From NCBI GenBank assembly GCA_965230225.1, contig CBDDKM010000002.1, forward strand, positions 496,001-560,000: a stretch of DNA of 64,000 bases. The letters run 5' to 3'. Position numbers and translations under genes: made by a program. The notes under the pieces are model-generated. The model was not told where the DNA came from, ran no database searches, and saw only the letters and a list, made by a program, of their open reading frames with translations. The stretch comes from CALSMU01 sp965230225 (GTDB lineage: Bacteria; Bacteroidota; Bacteroidia; Flavobacteriales_D; Parvicellaceae). Below are positions 17,192 to 25,248 of this stretch, one piece after another (the stretch's first letter is position 1; each line of letters opens with the position of its first letter).

Positions 17192-20136
17192 TGAGATATT
17201 TATTAATAACAATACCTATTCTTATCTCTAAGGTTGGAATAGGGCAAGAAACCTATGGATGGTATAATCCATTTTTAAATGGGTGCTACGACACTTATTC
17301 ACCTCCTGGTGCAACTACTGTTCATGTAGATAATAATACCGCTTTCTTCTTTGTGAATGATTGCCTTTATTTTGATGAAAATGTAGAATGTTCTTCAGGG
17401 AAAAAAGACCTTGATATTAATAGCACCGATTTAAAAACGATATATTCTAACGGAGGTAGTATAAGACTTCATCCCGGAACAACAATAACACCTTCTTCTG
17501 AACCAACTCGAATAATTAGTATTGAAGAATCTTGTCATAAGAATGTGTATGAAGTAAGTGGTTTACCATCTGTATCAAACCCATTAGAAAAATCGGGTTG
17601 GAATTTGGTATTTAATGATGAGTTTGAAGGAACAGAATTGGACACAAGTAAATGGAGATGTGATGTAGGCCCATCACCTTCTGCAGCAAATGGTCCTGCT
17701 TGGTTTACTGAAGAACCTGGAAGAACTTATTCAGAATATAATACAGACTTATCTCATGGAAATATCACAGTTGCAAACGGAGAATTATCCATTAAAGCAA
17801 TAAATGAAACTTATCAAGGTTCTTGGCCTGTTTGGGACCCAATTTATACCTATACTTTTTCAACCACTTCAGGAAGAATAGTGTCAAAAGAAGAGTTTCA
17901 TTATGGTTATTATGAAGCTAGAATGAAAATACCAACTGGGGATATTCATTGGCCTGCATTTTGGACTTTTACTTCTCCTTGGCAAGAAATTGATATTATG
18001 GAGAACGTAGGAAGTGAGCATGGAGTTAATAAAATTGGAACTAACTTTCATTATATTGGTGATCAATCTGTAGATTCAAGATTGGATCAATACCAAGTCA
18101 CTGATAGAGATGGGGACGGTGTTATTGATGATGAATTAATTGTAGATTATCCAGCTTCAATTGAATTAGACCCAGCGTATGATATTTCACAAGATTGGAT
18201 AACAGTTGGATGTCTTTATGAACCTGGAAAGGTTTCAATTTATGTTAACAACCAATTGGCAAGAGTCTTTAGATGTATGTTCGATTATCCTTCCATTTCT
18301 GTTGATAATGGAGGTATTGATTCTCCTATGCACGTAATTTTTAATTTGGCAATGCACACAGGAGATCAAACCGCGTATGATAACTTAGTTACATCAGGAG
18401 ATTTATCTCAACCCTTTATCATTGACTATTTTAGATATTATACTTCGAATGATATTGATTTCATAGCACATCAAGGAGGTTATGATCATATTCTATCTGG
18501 TGATATTAATTCTTCCGATCAAAATGATATGGATGAATTGGTGTTTGTAAACACAAACTATCAAAATGGAGGTATTAGAACTTATGATGCTTTGAATGAC
18601 CAAATCTTGAACACATTCCAATATTCTTTGCATCCTGAATATGATCAATTCTTGGATTCGGAAGATGAATTTTTAATGTATCAAGATGCATCAGGAGATA
18701 AAAATTTACTTATCATCAATAAAGATGGTGAGAACACTCTTCTTACGGTAGACCTTTCTAATGGAAATCAAATAGACAAGTTCCATTATGACAATCGTTT
18801 TCTTAATTTCTTAGAGTCAGATGATAAGTTTTTTGTCGCAAATTATGACGGAGATGTTCTAGGAAAAGATGAATTAATAATGGTTAACACAAGTGCTGAA
18901 CCGTGGGAAGATGTAATTAAGATTATTAATATAGATAATGGAGAGGTTATTAAGTCTATTAACAATTACGACTATACTCATAATAGCTCACCAGGATTGT
19001 GGGAATGGCTTGATCCAAATGATAAATTATTCGTTAAGGATGTAAATAATGATGGAAAGAGCGAAGAGCTTGTTATCGTAAATAGTGAGTCAGTTTCAGG
19101 AGTGAATGAGCATATTAGAGTGTATAATATGGCATCTGAATCATACGACTTTACTGATTTGTTAAACTCTCACCTAGTCAATTGGATATTGCCTGATGAT
19201 AATATTTCTATTGGGAATATAGATAATGCTGATGATAATTGGGAAGTAGTTGTAGTTAAGAAAGATGTAAATGCTTCTGTAATTATAAAGGCGATTGATC
19301 TTACTACCGGTACCTTGGATGCATCTGTAGCTTATGATGCTCAACTAGGAGATTTCTTAGATTATTGTGATGTAGTTAAATTGACAAACGTGAGAGGAGA
19401 TTCGGATGATGAACTTGTTTTTGTAAATACAAATGGTGATCCATCAACTGGTCAGAAAACGATTCAGATTTATGATTTTGATGTTCCTAATTTATCTCAA
19501 ACTTTTCCATTTACTACTTTCTCAAATGAGAATTATAACATGTTCTTAAATGAGTCAAACTCTTGGCCATTTGAGGGAGATAGAATTATGGTTGCTGATA
19601 TTAATCAAGGAACAACGGTCAGCAGAAAGAACCTATTATTTATCAATACAATGAGTCATGTAGATCCTCAGTACAATTACTTTGGTCTAGCAAAACTTGA
19701 TGCAAACAATTTGACTAGACAGATGGAATATATTTCTAATGGAATCCCTTCTCCTAATAATTCAAGTCAATTTCAACATCAATATACAGAATGGGTAGAA
19801 GGAATTGATCCATATTTATCTATTTGTAGTGGTCATAATTCCATTTATAATAAATCAGCAGATCAAGTGGAAGAAATCATAGAAGAGAGTTCTTTGCTAT
19901 ATAAAATTTACCCAAACCCAACGAACAATAATTTATTTATTGATTTTGAATCCTTAGATTCAAGAGTAACAATTAGTCTTTACAATTCCGTTGGACAGCA
20001 AGTAGGGCAAATTCAAAATACTGAGGAACCTAGATTAATGGTTGATTTATCAAATCTGTCATCAGGAGTTTACTTGATCAAGATTGAAGACTTAACAAAT
20101 AAGGAAATTTATTTTGAAAAAGTGATAAAAGAATAG
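17191..20136 (+). CDS. Secreted GH16 family beta-glucanase-like hydrolase with repeat region and T9SS sorting domain
   Basis: 981 residues. A signal peptide (1-19) is followed by a short N-terminal domain, then a GH16 catalytic domain at about 140-440. The active-site motif E-x-D-x-x-E is intact: Glu266, Asp268 and Glu271 in 'QEIDIMEN'. Residues ~425-840 hold FG-GAP/VCBS-like beta-propeller units ('GDINSSDQNDMDELVFVNT' and relatives). The last ~80 residues are a type A T9SS sorting domain ('LLYKIYPNPTNNNLFIDF' ... 'GVYLIKIEDL'). The enzyme probably cleaves beta-1,3/1,4-glucans, or galactans such as agar or carrageenan; the substrate cannot be chosen. It is export cargo of the mobile element. 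Confidence 0.92.
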   Translation: MRYLLITIPILISKVGIGQETYGWYNPFLNGCYDTYSPPGATTVHVDNNTAFFFVNDCLYFDENVECSSGKKDLDINSTDLKTIYSNGGSIRLHPGTTITPSSEPTRIISIEESCHKNVYEVSGLPSVSNPLEKSGWNLVFNDEFEGTELDTSKWRCDVGPSPSAANGPAWFTEEPGRTYSEYNTDLSHGNITVANGELSIKAINETYQGSWPVWDPIYTYTFSTTSGRIVSKEEFHYGYYEARMKIPTGDIHWPAFWTFTSPWQEIDIMENVGSEHGVNKIGTNFHYIGDQSVDSRLDQYQVTDRDGDGVIDDELIVDYPASIELDPAYDISQDWITVGCLYEPGKVSIYVNNQLARVFRCMFDYPSISVDNGGIDSPMHVIFNLAMHTGDQTAYDNLVTSGDLSQPFIIDYFRYYTSNDIDFIAHQGGYDHILSGDINSSDQNDMDELVFVNTNYQNGGIRTYDALNDQILNTFQYSLHPEYDQFLDSEDEFLMYQDASGDKNLLIINKDGENTLLTVDLSNGNQIDKFHYDNRFLNFLESDDKFFVANYDGDVLGKDELIMVNTSAEPWEDVIKIINIDNGEVIKSINNYDYTHNSSPGLWEWLDPNDKLFVKDVNNDGKSEELVIVNSESVSGVNEHIRVYNMASESYDFTDLLNSHLVNWILPDDNISIGNIDNADDNWEVVVVKKDVNASVIIKAIDLTTGTLDASVAYDAQLGDFLDYCDVVKLTNVRGDSDDELVFVNTNGDPSTGQKTIQIYDFDVPNLSQTFPFTTFSNENYNMFLNESNSWPFEGDRIMVADINQGTTVSRKNLLFINTMSHVDPQYNYFGLAKLDANNLTRQMEYISNGIPSPNNSSQFQHQYTEWVEGIDPYLSICSGHNSIYNKSADQVEEIIEESSLLYKIYPNPTNNNLFIDFESLDSRVTISLYNSVGQQVGQIQNTEEPRLMVDLSNLSSGVYLIKIEDLTNKEIYFEKVIKE

Positions 20137-20172
20137 TTATCATTTTTCCATAGTGAATTGAAATTAACTCAT

Positions 20173-20211
20173 AGCGCAATAATTCATCAAAATAATTTGA
20201 ATTATTGCGCT
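20173..20211. repeat. Perfect 14-bp inverted repeat downstream of the GH16 gene
   Basis: Arms AGCGCAATAATTCA (20173-20186) and TGAATTATTGCGCT (20198-20211) enclose an 11-base loop, 36 bp after the GH16 stop. No T-run follows on the plus strand, so it is not a standard intrinsic terminator, but it may end or stabilise the GH16 transcript. It could also be an operator for the lipoprotein gene at 20274. Confidence 0.6.
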
Positions 20212-20273
20212 TATGGACAACTTATATTCTATGATTGTGTTTTATAAAAACCAACCTAATTAAAAACCTAACT

Positions 20274-20672
20274 ATGAAGAATCACATCGCATATTTATTA
20301 ATAATAGTCATTGCAGCCAGTATGACAGGATGTTCAAAAAAAAGAAGAGCTATGAAGGATATGCTTGGGGAATACTCTGTTACCATTTATCGAAATCATC
20401 CAGATTCAACATTTTACATCGACACCTGTTATTGTGAAGGTGAAATGATAAAAGTAGAATCAGATAAACATAGAGTGTTGTTTAACCATGAGTGTTATGA
20501 ATACGATATACTTTATTATATGTCTATCAATAAAGAAGGAGATTTAGAGAGAATACATGATCAGGATTATGTAGGTACTTATTCTTGGGAAAATGACACA
20601 CTAAGGGTAAATACATACAATGAATTCTATTTAACAAATGGTTACCCTAAGGTAGTTGCTGTTAAGAAATGA
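20274..20672 (+). CDS. Small hypothetical lipoprotein
   Basis: 132 residues from ATG 20274; the longer frame from 20235 has no better start. A signal peptide ends in a lipobox 'SMTGC' with Cys20, so the mature protein is lipidated. The body is beta-rich with one CxC pair ('DTCYCEGEM') and ends 'TNGYPKVVAVKK', resembling small lipocalin-like envelope proteins of this phylum without a clear family. It is followed by a strong terminator at 20700. Position inside the element suggests cargo. Confidence 0.75.
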   Translation: MKNHIAYLLIIVIAASMTGCSKKRRAMKDMLGEYSVTIYRNHPDSTFYIDTCYCEGEMIKVESDKHRVLFNHECYEYDILYYMSINKEGDLERIHDQDYVGTYSWENDTLRVNTYNEFYLTNGYPKVVAVKK

Positions 20673-20699
20673 TAAGCCTTTAAAGATGCTAGAAAAAAA

Positions 20700-20727
20700 G
20701 CCTGTTCACTTGAACGGGCTTTTTTTT
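20700..20727 (+). terminator. Rho-independent terminator
   Basis: GCCTGTTC / GAACGGGC stem (20700-20707 with 20712-20719, one G-T pair), loop ACTT, then eight T. It ends the lipoprotein transcript. Confidence 0.9.
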
Positions 20728-20798
20728 CGATTAACTATTTAGATTTTTCAAACTTTTTTCTACTATTTGATATAATATATAAACTAAAGAAAATAATT

Positions 20799-21374
20799 AT
20801 GGATTGGTTTGAAGATTTTATAGAAGAAACACGCCAGTTATGGCATGAACAAAAAGAAGAAATAAGCATTGAAGGCGAGGAAGAAGTTCAAAGATTTAGT
20901 GAGACACTTAATGAAGTTTCCAACAAAGAATCAGGGTTAAAAGGTGAAAAAGTAATTGGACATATTCTTTCGAAATTCAAGTATATAATTGGATATCCTC
21001 AAAACAGTGAAACACCTGCTGATGTATGGGGCATTAGAGAGGAGAAAAAATTTGTTCACATTGCTCTTATTCAAGTAAAATCAACTAGGTCTGAAAAGGG
21101 TAATGCTGACACTCTAAGTGATAATGATAAACAAGAGCTTCGAAAACTAACAAAGTTTGTTTTGGATAGACTCAAGGAATCGACTTTTGTACCTGCGGAA
21201 ATTAAAGCTAAAACATTAGTAGTTAGTAATGGGTATACCAGTATTCGTTTGGCTCCAAAAAAGAAGGAGATCATTGAGTCCATATATATCTCATTTTGGA
21301 TACCCCAAAAACATGAAGAGCTATTAAAACTGTATAAGGAATTTATTGAAACTGTACATAAATTAAATAAGTAG
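20799..21374 (+). CDS. PD-(D/E)XK-fold-like protein next to the integrase
   Basis: 191 residues: an acidic helical N-terminus (1-45), then a core with the pattern of the restriction-endonuclease-like fold. Glu50 ('GLKGEKV'), Asp75 ('ETPADVWG') and Gln92-Val-Lys94 ('IALIQVKSTR') match the E...D...QxK arrangement seen in Mrr-type and related nucleases. The C-terminal half ('KTLVVSNGYTSIRLAPK') could be the remaining strands. It may be a nuclease of the element or part of a small defence function; no partner gene is adjacent. It converges on the integrase gene, 22 bp away. Fold inferred by eye; activity uncertain. Confidence 0.7.
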   Translation: MDWFEDFIEETRQLWHEQKEEISIEGEEEVQRFSETLNEVSNKESGLKGEKVIGHILSKFKYIIGYPQNSETPADVWGIREEKKFVHIALIQVKSTRSEKGNADTLSDNDKQELRKLTKFVLDRLKESTFVPAEIKAKTLVVSNGYTSIRLAPKKKEIIESIYISFWIPQKHEELLKLYKEFIETVHKLNK

Positions 21375-21396
21375 GCAATTCACAAATATTATCCAA

Positions 21397-22956
21397 TCAT
21401 GTACTGGTGATAGTAATGAACTCATCAGCATATTGTTGGGCAATTGAACCATCATTACAATTTGTTTCTGTAAGCATAGCTACAACAATATCAGTTCCAG
21501 TAAGATGATCATTTGTTGATTTCAAACTATTCAGGAATTCTTCAACTGATACCTTCTTACCATTGTCTTTAAGTACAATCTTTTCACTCAATAACACTGA
21601 TTCTTGTGGTTTGTTTATATGACGACTTACAGCTTGTCTAACCAGTTTTGCATTGTCCGCTAAATGCTCCTTTTTAAACCCACTTAAATATGTTTCTGTC
21701 GTTTGACTTCCTTCATGACCTGCTAATTCGCTTATCTCGGCTTTAGGAACACCATTCTTAAGGGCAATAGAAAAGAATGAGTGTCTTCCAACATAAGTAC
21801 TAATATTGGATTCAACTCCAGCCTTTTTTGCAATGGTCTTCAATCTTCTTATATGATTGCTTCTACGATCCTTGTATTTTTTATGGATAAGTTCATTATC
21901 CTTACAGTCCAAAATATCTTCCAAAATTGGGAAAACTACATCATTAGGTTTCTTTCCTTGTATATAATAATCGAGTATATCGAGTGCTACATCTGATAGT
22001 TGTATATCGAACGGTTTGGCATCAGCAGTCCATTTCGTTTTTCTTCTTCTATACTTTAAAACACCCTCATCAATTTGGTAAACTCTCAAGAAGGCGACAT
22101 CTGCAAAATTCATCCCCCAACATTCAAAGCAAAATTTCCAGTAGTTCAAATGATGCCAAAGCTTTGTCCCTTTAGTTAATTGAAGGTTCATAATTTTTGC
22201 CATTTCATCTTCGGTAAGATCCCTATTCATTGTCTTTTCTTTTCTAATAGTATATCCATTTCTTCCAAAAGGATAGTACTCATTGGAAAGTCTGTTGGAT
22301 TTATCTTTAATGGCAAGATTATAAAGTCTACGTATTTCTCTCATTCTAAAGCCTAGACCATTAATCGTATTCTTCTTTCCTCTACTATTGAATTTTGACA
22401 AATACCATTTATCATACTTTTCGAGAAAATCTTGATCTATATCTACAAAGGGAAGTTTGGTTTTTGATGTAAATGCTTTCAAACTCTTCATCGTATCCTT
22501 GATCGTACTGGCAGACCCTCCCCTATCATCTTCATAGAACTTGGCAACCATCTTATTGCAGTATTCAAAAAAACAGGTATTGTCAGTTGAGATTCGACCT
22601 GAGAGTATTGCATCCACTGAAGATGCAGTAGATTCCATTTTACCTTCTAACGTTTCTTTGATTTTTAGTTCAGCAGCTTCCTTAATTTGATCCACGTCAA
22701 GGTGATCCAAATGTCCCGTCAGCATATCAATAACATCTTCTACAACTGTATATTTTTTATTGATGCTCTTATTTGCTCGAGTCGAATTTTCAAATGATGA
22801 TTTTATCTTCTCTTTATTCTCATCCCAATCTTTTATAGAAACCTTATATCCAGTAGAAATGTACCTGGTTTTACTCTTATGAGAGATTGCTATTTTCACA
22901 GGGAATTTATCAGCCTTTTTATTTCTTGTATCCAATATTTTTTTGAACCTTGCCAT
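21397..22956 (-). CDS. Tyrosine recombinase / site-specific integrase of the element
   Basis: 519 residues from ATG 22956 ('MARFKKILDTRNKK'); the open frame reaches 23013 but the family begins here. An N-terminal arm-binding region and SAM-like core-binding domain precede the catalytic domain. Visible catalytic elements are the Lys-containing 'YRRRKTKW', box II 'GRHSFFS' with Arg-His near residue 390, 'LAGHEGSQTTETYL' with the His and the nucleophile Tyr near 422. At the position of the first catalytic Arg there is Asn ('GMNFADVAFL'), recalling IntDOT-type enzymes that also lack that Arg. The gene reads away from the tRNA fragment at 23141-23187, as is usual for tRNA-targeting integrases. Confidence 0.93.
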   Translation of the reverse strand: MARFKKILDTRNKKADKFPVKIAISHKSKTRYISTGYKVSIKDWDENKEKIKSSFENSTRANKSINKKYTVVEDVIDMLTGHLDHLDVDQIKEAAELKIKETLEGKMESTASSVDAILSGRISTDNTCFFEYCNKMVAKFYEDDRGGSASTIKDTMKSLKAFTSKTKLPFVDIDQDFLEKYDKWYLSKFNSRGKKNTINGLGFRMREIRRLYNLAIKDKSNRLSNEYYPFGRNGYTIRKEKTMNRDLTEDEMAKIMNLQLTKGTKLWHHLNYWKFCFECWGMNFADVAFLRVYQIDEGVLKYRRRKTKWTADAKPFDIQLSDVALDILDYYIQGKKPNDVVFPILEDILDCKDNELIHKKYKDRRSNHIRRLKTIAKKAGVESNISTYVGRHSFFSIALKNGVPKAEISELAGHEGSQTTETYLSGFKKEHLADNAKLVRQAVSRHINKPQESVLLSEKIVLKDNGKKVSVEEFLNSLKSTNDHLTGTDIVVAMLTETNCNDGSIAQQYADEFITITST

Positions 22957-23140
22957 AATGATCATTTTAGTAGTCAAATCAAAGATAACAGATTTTTGCA
23001 AACTTTTTTGCAAACTTTCTATGATTTATAATGATCTAAACCAATGTATAACTAAAACTAAAAATAACTTAAATCCTCTTAAAACCTCGATTAACAGTGC
23101 TTTTTGAAGGTATTTTGAATTATTTTGATTCAAAAGACAT

Positions 23141-23187
23141 ACTGACTGTTAATCAGGGGGTCCTAGGTTCGAGCCCTAGAAGAAGCG
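23141..23187 (+). other. Attachment site: 3' part of a tRNA-Asn(GTT) gene
   Basis: The stretch has the anticodon arm with loop CTGTTAA (anticodon GTT), variable loop, T arm CTAGG-TTCGAGC-CCTAG (23163-23179), acceptor 3' strand AAGAAGC (23180-23186) and discriminator G. A 5' half starting GCTTCTT is absent upstream, and the outermost anticodon-stem pair is mismatched, which places the crossover near here. A terminator follows. It is therefore the att remnant of integration into tRNA-Asn, not a working tRNA. Confidence 0.85.
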
Positions 23188-23200
23188 CAAAGAGAAGGAA

Positions 23201-23229
23201 AAGAGTTACTAGAAATAGTAGCTCTTTTT
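23201..23229 (+). terminator. Rho-independent terminator of the original tRNA-Asn unit
   Basis: Stem AAGAG-T-TACTA (23201-23211) with TAGTA-G-CTCTT (23216-23226), loop GAAA, then a run of T. It follows the tRNA fragment by 13 bp, showing that this is the chromosomal 3' flank. Confidence 0.85.
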
Positions 23230-23277
23230 TGGTTTTATTAAGTTTTTGTTAATCAGTTATTTTAGGGAAATTCAAAA

Positions 23278-25089
23278 CTACATCGCCCTCACCACATCTT
23301 CCAGAACTTCCTCTGGGTTTAAGTTCAATTTACTTCTTAATCTTTGCCTGCTTTTTCGAGCACTACCAATAGATACTCCGGTAATACCAGAAATTTCTGC
23401 TGTGGTAAAATTCATTTTTAGCAATAATATCAATCGTTCTTCTGCCTGAGTTAAAGTAGGGTGCTCGTCTCTAATTTTAGTTAACGCACCTTTATGTACC
23501 TCATTAAACAGTTCTTTGAATCTTTGCCAATCTGCTTCTGTTAAGATTTTTAGGCTATACAATTCTGCCATGGCTTGTTCCTTCTGCTTCTGGCCATCTT
23601 CTGTATGAATGGATATTTCTTTCAATTGAGTTTCTAATTGTTCTATCAGACTATTCTTTTCAGAAATATTCTTTGTAAATGACTTTAGGTCTTGTTGTAG
23701 GTTTTCTACTTCCCGCTCAGCGTGCAACAATTCCAATTCTTTAATTTCCTGATCTGTTTTTAACCTCTTCTCTCTTTCTATAAAGATTTCCTTATTCTTT
23801 TTATTGATGGTTCTTTGGCGAAGTATAATCAATAAGCTCACTAATAAAAAGGCTGTCAAAGATATCCCAATAAGGTATTTTCGATTAGCCTCCTGCTGCT
23901 CACTTATTTCTAGCTCCTTTATTTTTAGATCCTTTATTGCTGCTTGTTTTGCATTCTTTTCTTCCTCCAATTTGAGTTTAATATCTCCTATTTTTTTCTC
24001 CTCTTCTAAAGAAAGGACCGACGATTTCAATTCGGAATACATCTTATAGTATTTCAAAGACTGCTCGTGCTTTCCCCATGCTTCGTATAATTTACTATAC
24101 TGGTTATAATACCTAAATCGAATGGGTTTAAGCTCCAACTTATCCACCAAAGCAAGCCCCTCATTTAGTTTCTCTTCCGATTTTTGGTATTCTTTTTTAC
24201 TAGTCAATATCGCCCCATAAGCCAGTAGAGCAGATGCCATTCCATTAATGTTATTGCTTTCTTTATAATGGGCATAAGATTGATTTGCAAAATATAATGC
24301 TGTATCCAATTGACCTAGTTTATTGTATACAGCTGCCAGATTTGTTTCTAACAAATACCAATTGTAGTAATTATTGGATTCTGCCAGGATATCGTAAGAA
24401 CGATTAAAATTCTCTAATGCCAGGTTCATACTATCTATAGACATGTAAATGATCCCAGAGTTTTGATAAATCATCCCTAGCATTCTATCATTCTCCACTA
24501 ACTTTGCATAGTACTCGGCTTTAGTATAAGCATCGATTCCTGCCTGATACTCTGTCATGTTTACATGAACTCCCCCAAGGCTAAAGTATATTCCCATTCT
24601 GGAATCATTTTCCTCAAACGCTCCATCATCCAGTAAATTCAACGCCTTGTACAAATGATCCACCGCCATACTATATTCGCCCATATTACCATAATGGCCA
24701 CCCAAAGCTTTTAAACTTTTCACCTGACCCAAGGTATCTTTGTTCATCCCATCTATTTCCAACGCTTTTTGAAAAGCAGGTATACCATTTCCATAATCAC
24801 TAGCTGTTTCGGAATAGCAATACCCTAATAAACGATAACTGGAAGCAGATTTTTTGTAGTTCTTTAAATCGTAATATAATTCTGCAGCTTCCTTTGCATA
24901 TTGAACTGCTTTACTATCCAATTGCCTGTAATAATGAAGAGCCAAATCAAAAAGTGCCTCTGCTCGATCTGCTCTCTTTTGATCAGTTTGAAGCACATTG
25001 ATTAAGCTGTCTTCATACGCAATATCCTGAGCATACATAGAGCTCATAAAGGCGATGAATGTGGTTAGTAGTAGTATGATGCGGCGCAT
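23278..25089 (-). CDS. TPR membrane regulator with LuxR-type HTH
   Basis: 603 residues: signal peptide (1-20, 'SSMYAQ'), about seven tetratricopeptide repeats (30-370), one membrane helix near 400-420 ('LIGISLTAFLLVSLLIIL'), a long coiled coil (425-510) and a C-terminal LuxR-like helix-turn-helix ('TQAEERLILLLKMNFTTAEI' ... 'SIGSARKSRQRLRSKLNL'). This layout of periplasmic TPRs, membrane anchor and cytosolic DNA-binding end is common in the phylum and is thought to link envelope cues to transcription. It is the first chromosomal gene after the element's att site. Target genes are unknown; the divergent secreted protein at 25249 is a candidate. Confidence 0.88.
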   Translation of the reverse strand: MRRIILLLTTFIAFMSSMYAQDIAYEDSLINVLQTDQKRADRAEALFDLALHYYRQLDSKAVQYAKEAAELYYDLKNYKKSASSYRLLGYCYSETASDYGNGIPAFQKALEIDGMNKDTLGQVKSLKALGGHYGNMGEYSMAVDHLYKALNLLDDGAFEENDSRMGIYFSLGGVHVNMTEYQAGIDAYTKAEYYAKLVENDRMLGMIYQNSGIIYMSIDSMNLALENFNRSYDILAESNNYYNWYLLETNLAAVYNKLGQLDTALYFANQSYAHYKESNNINGMASALLAYGAILTSKKEYQKSEEKLNEGLALVDKLELKPIRFRYYNQYSKLYEAWGKHEQSLKYYKMYSELKSSVLSLEEEKKIGDIKLKLEEEKNAKQAAIKDLKIKELEISEQQEANRKYLIGISLTAFLLVSLLIILRQRTINKKNKEIFIEREKRLKTDQEIKELELLHAEREVENLQQDLKSFTKNISEKNSLIEQLETQLKEISIHTEDGQKQKEQAMAELYSLKILTEADWQRFKELFNEVHKGALTKIRDEHPTLTQAEERLILLLKMNFTTAEISGITGVSIGSARKSRQRLRSKLNLNPEEVLEDVVRAM

Positions 25090-25248
25090 TTTTCAAAAAT
25101 AGAGCGCTTTTTTATCATTTCCTTTTAAAATTCATGGCTACAGTAGGATTCTTATCTATTTGTACGCATAATTGTCCGTAGGTTGAATTTTAAACAATTC
25201 GTTAAGTTATAGGAACTTGCGCTCCACTAACTACGAACTGTACTACTA

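Larger units (their letters stand above)
1..23187. mobile_element. Right-hand end of a tRNA-Asn integrated element (ICE- or plasmid-like island), >23 kb
   Basis: The right limit is set by an integrase gene (22956 to 21397) followed 185 bp later by the 3' part of a tRNA-Asn gene without its 5' half. A terminator follows that fragment, so the chromosomal 3' end of the tRNA gene is here and the intact tRNA copy should lie beyond the left edge. The interior carries plasmid/ICE-type genes (strawberry-notch helicase, polyvalent methyltransferase, small HTH proteins) and cargo for surface polysaccharide. No conjugation genes (relaxase, VirD4, VirB4/TraG) are visible, so whether it is self-transmissible cannot be judged from this window. 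Only one end is present. Confidence 0.8.

Noticed and set aside
23141..23187. Functional tRNA-Asn gene
   Set aside because: The 5' acceptor strand and D arm are absent upstream, and the top anticodon-stem pair is mismatched.
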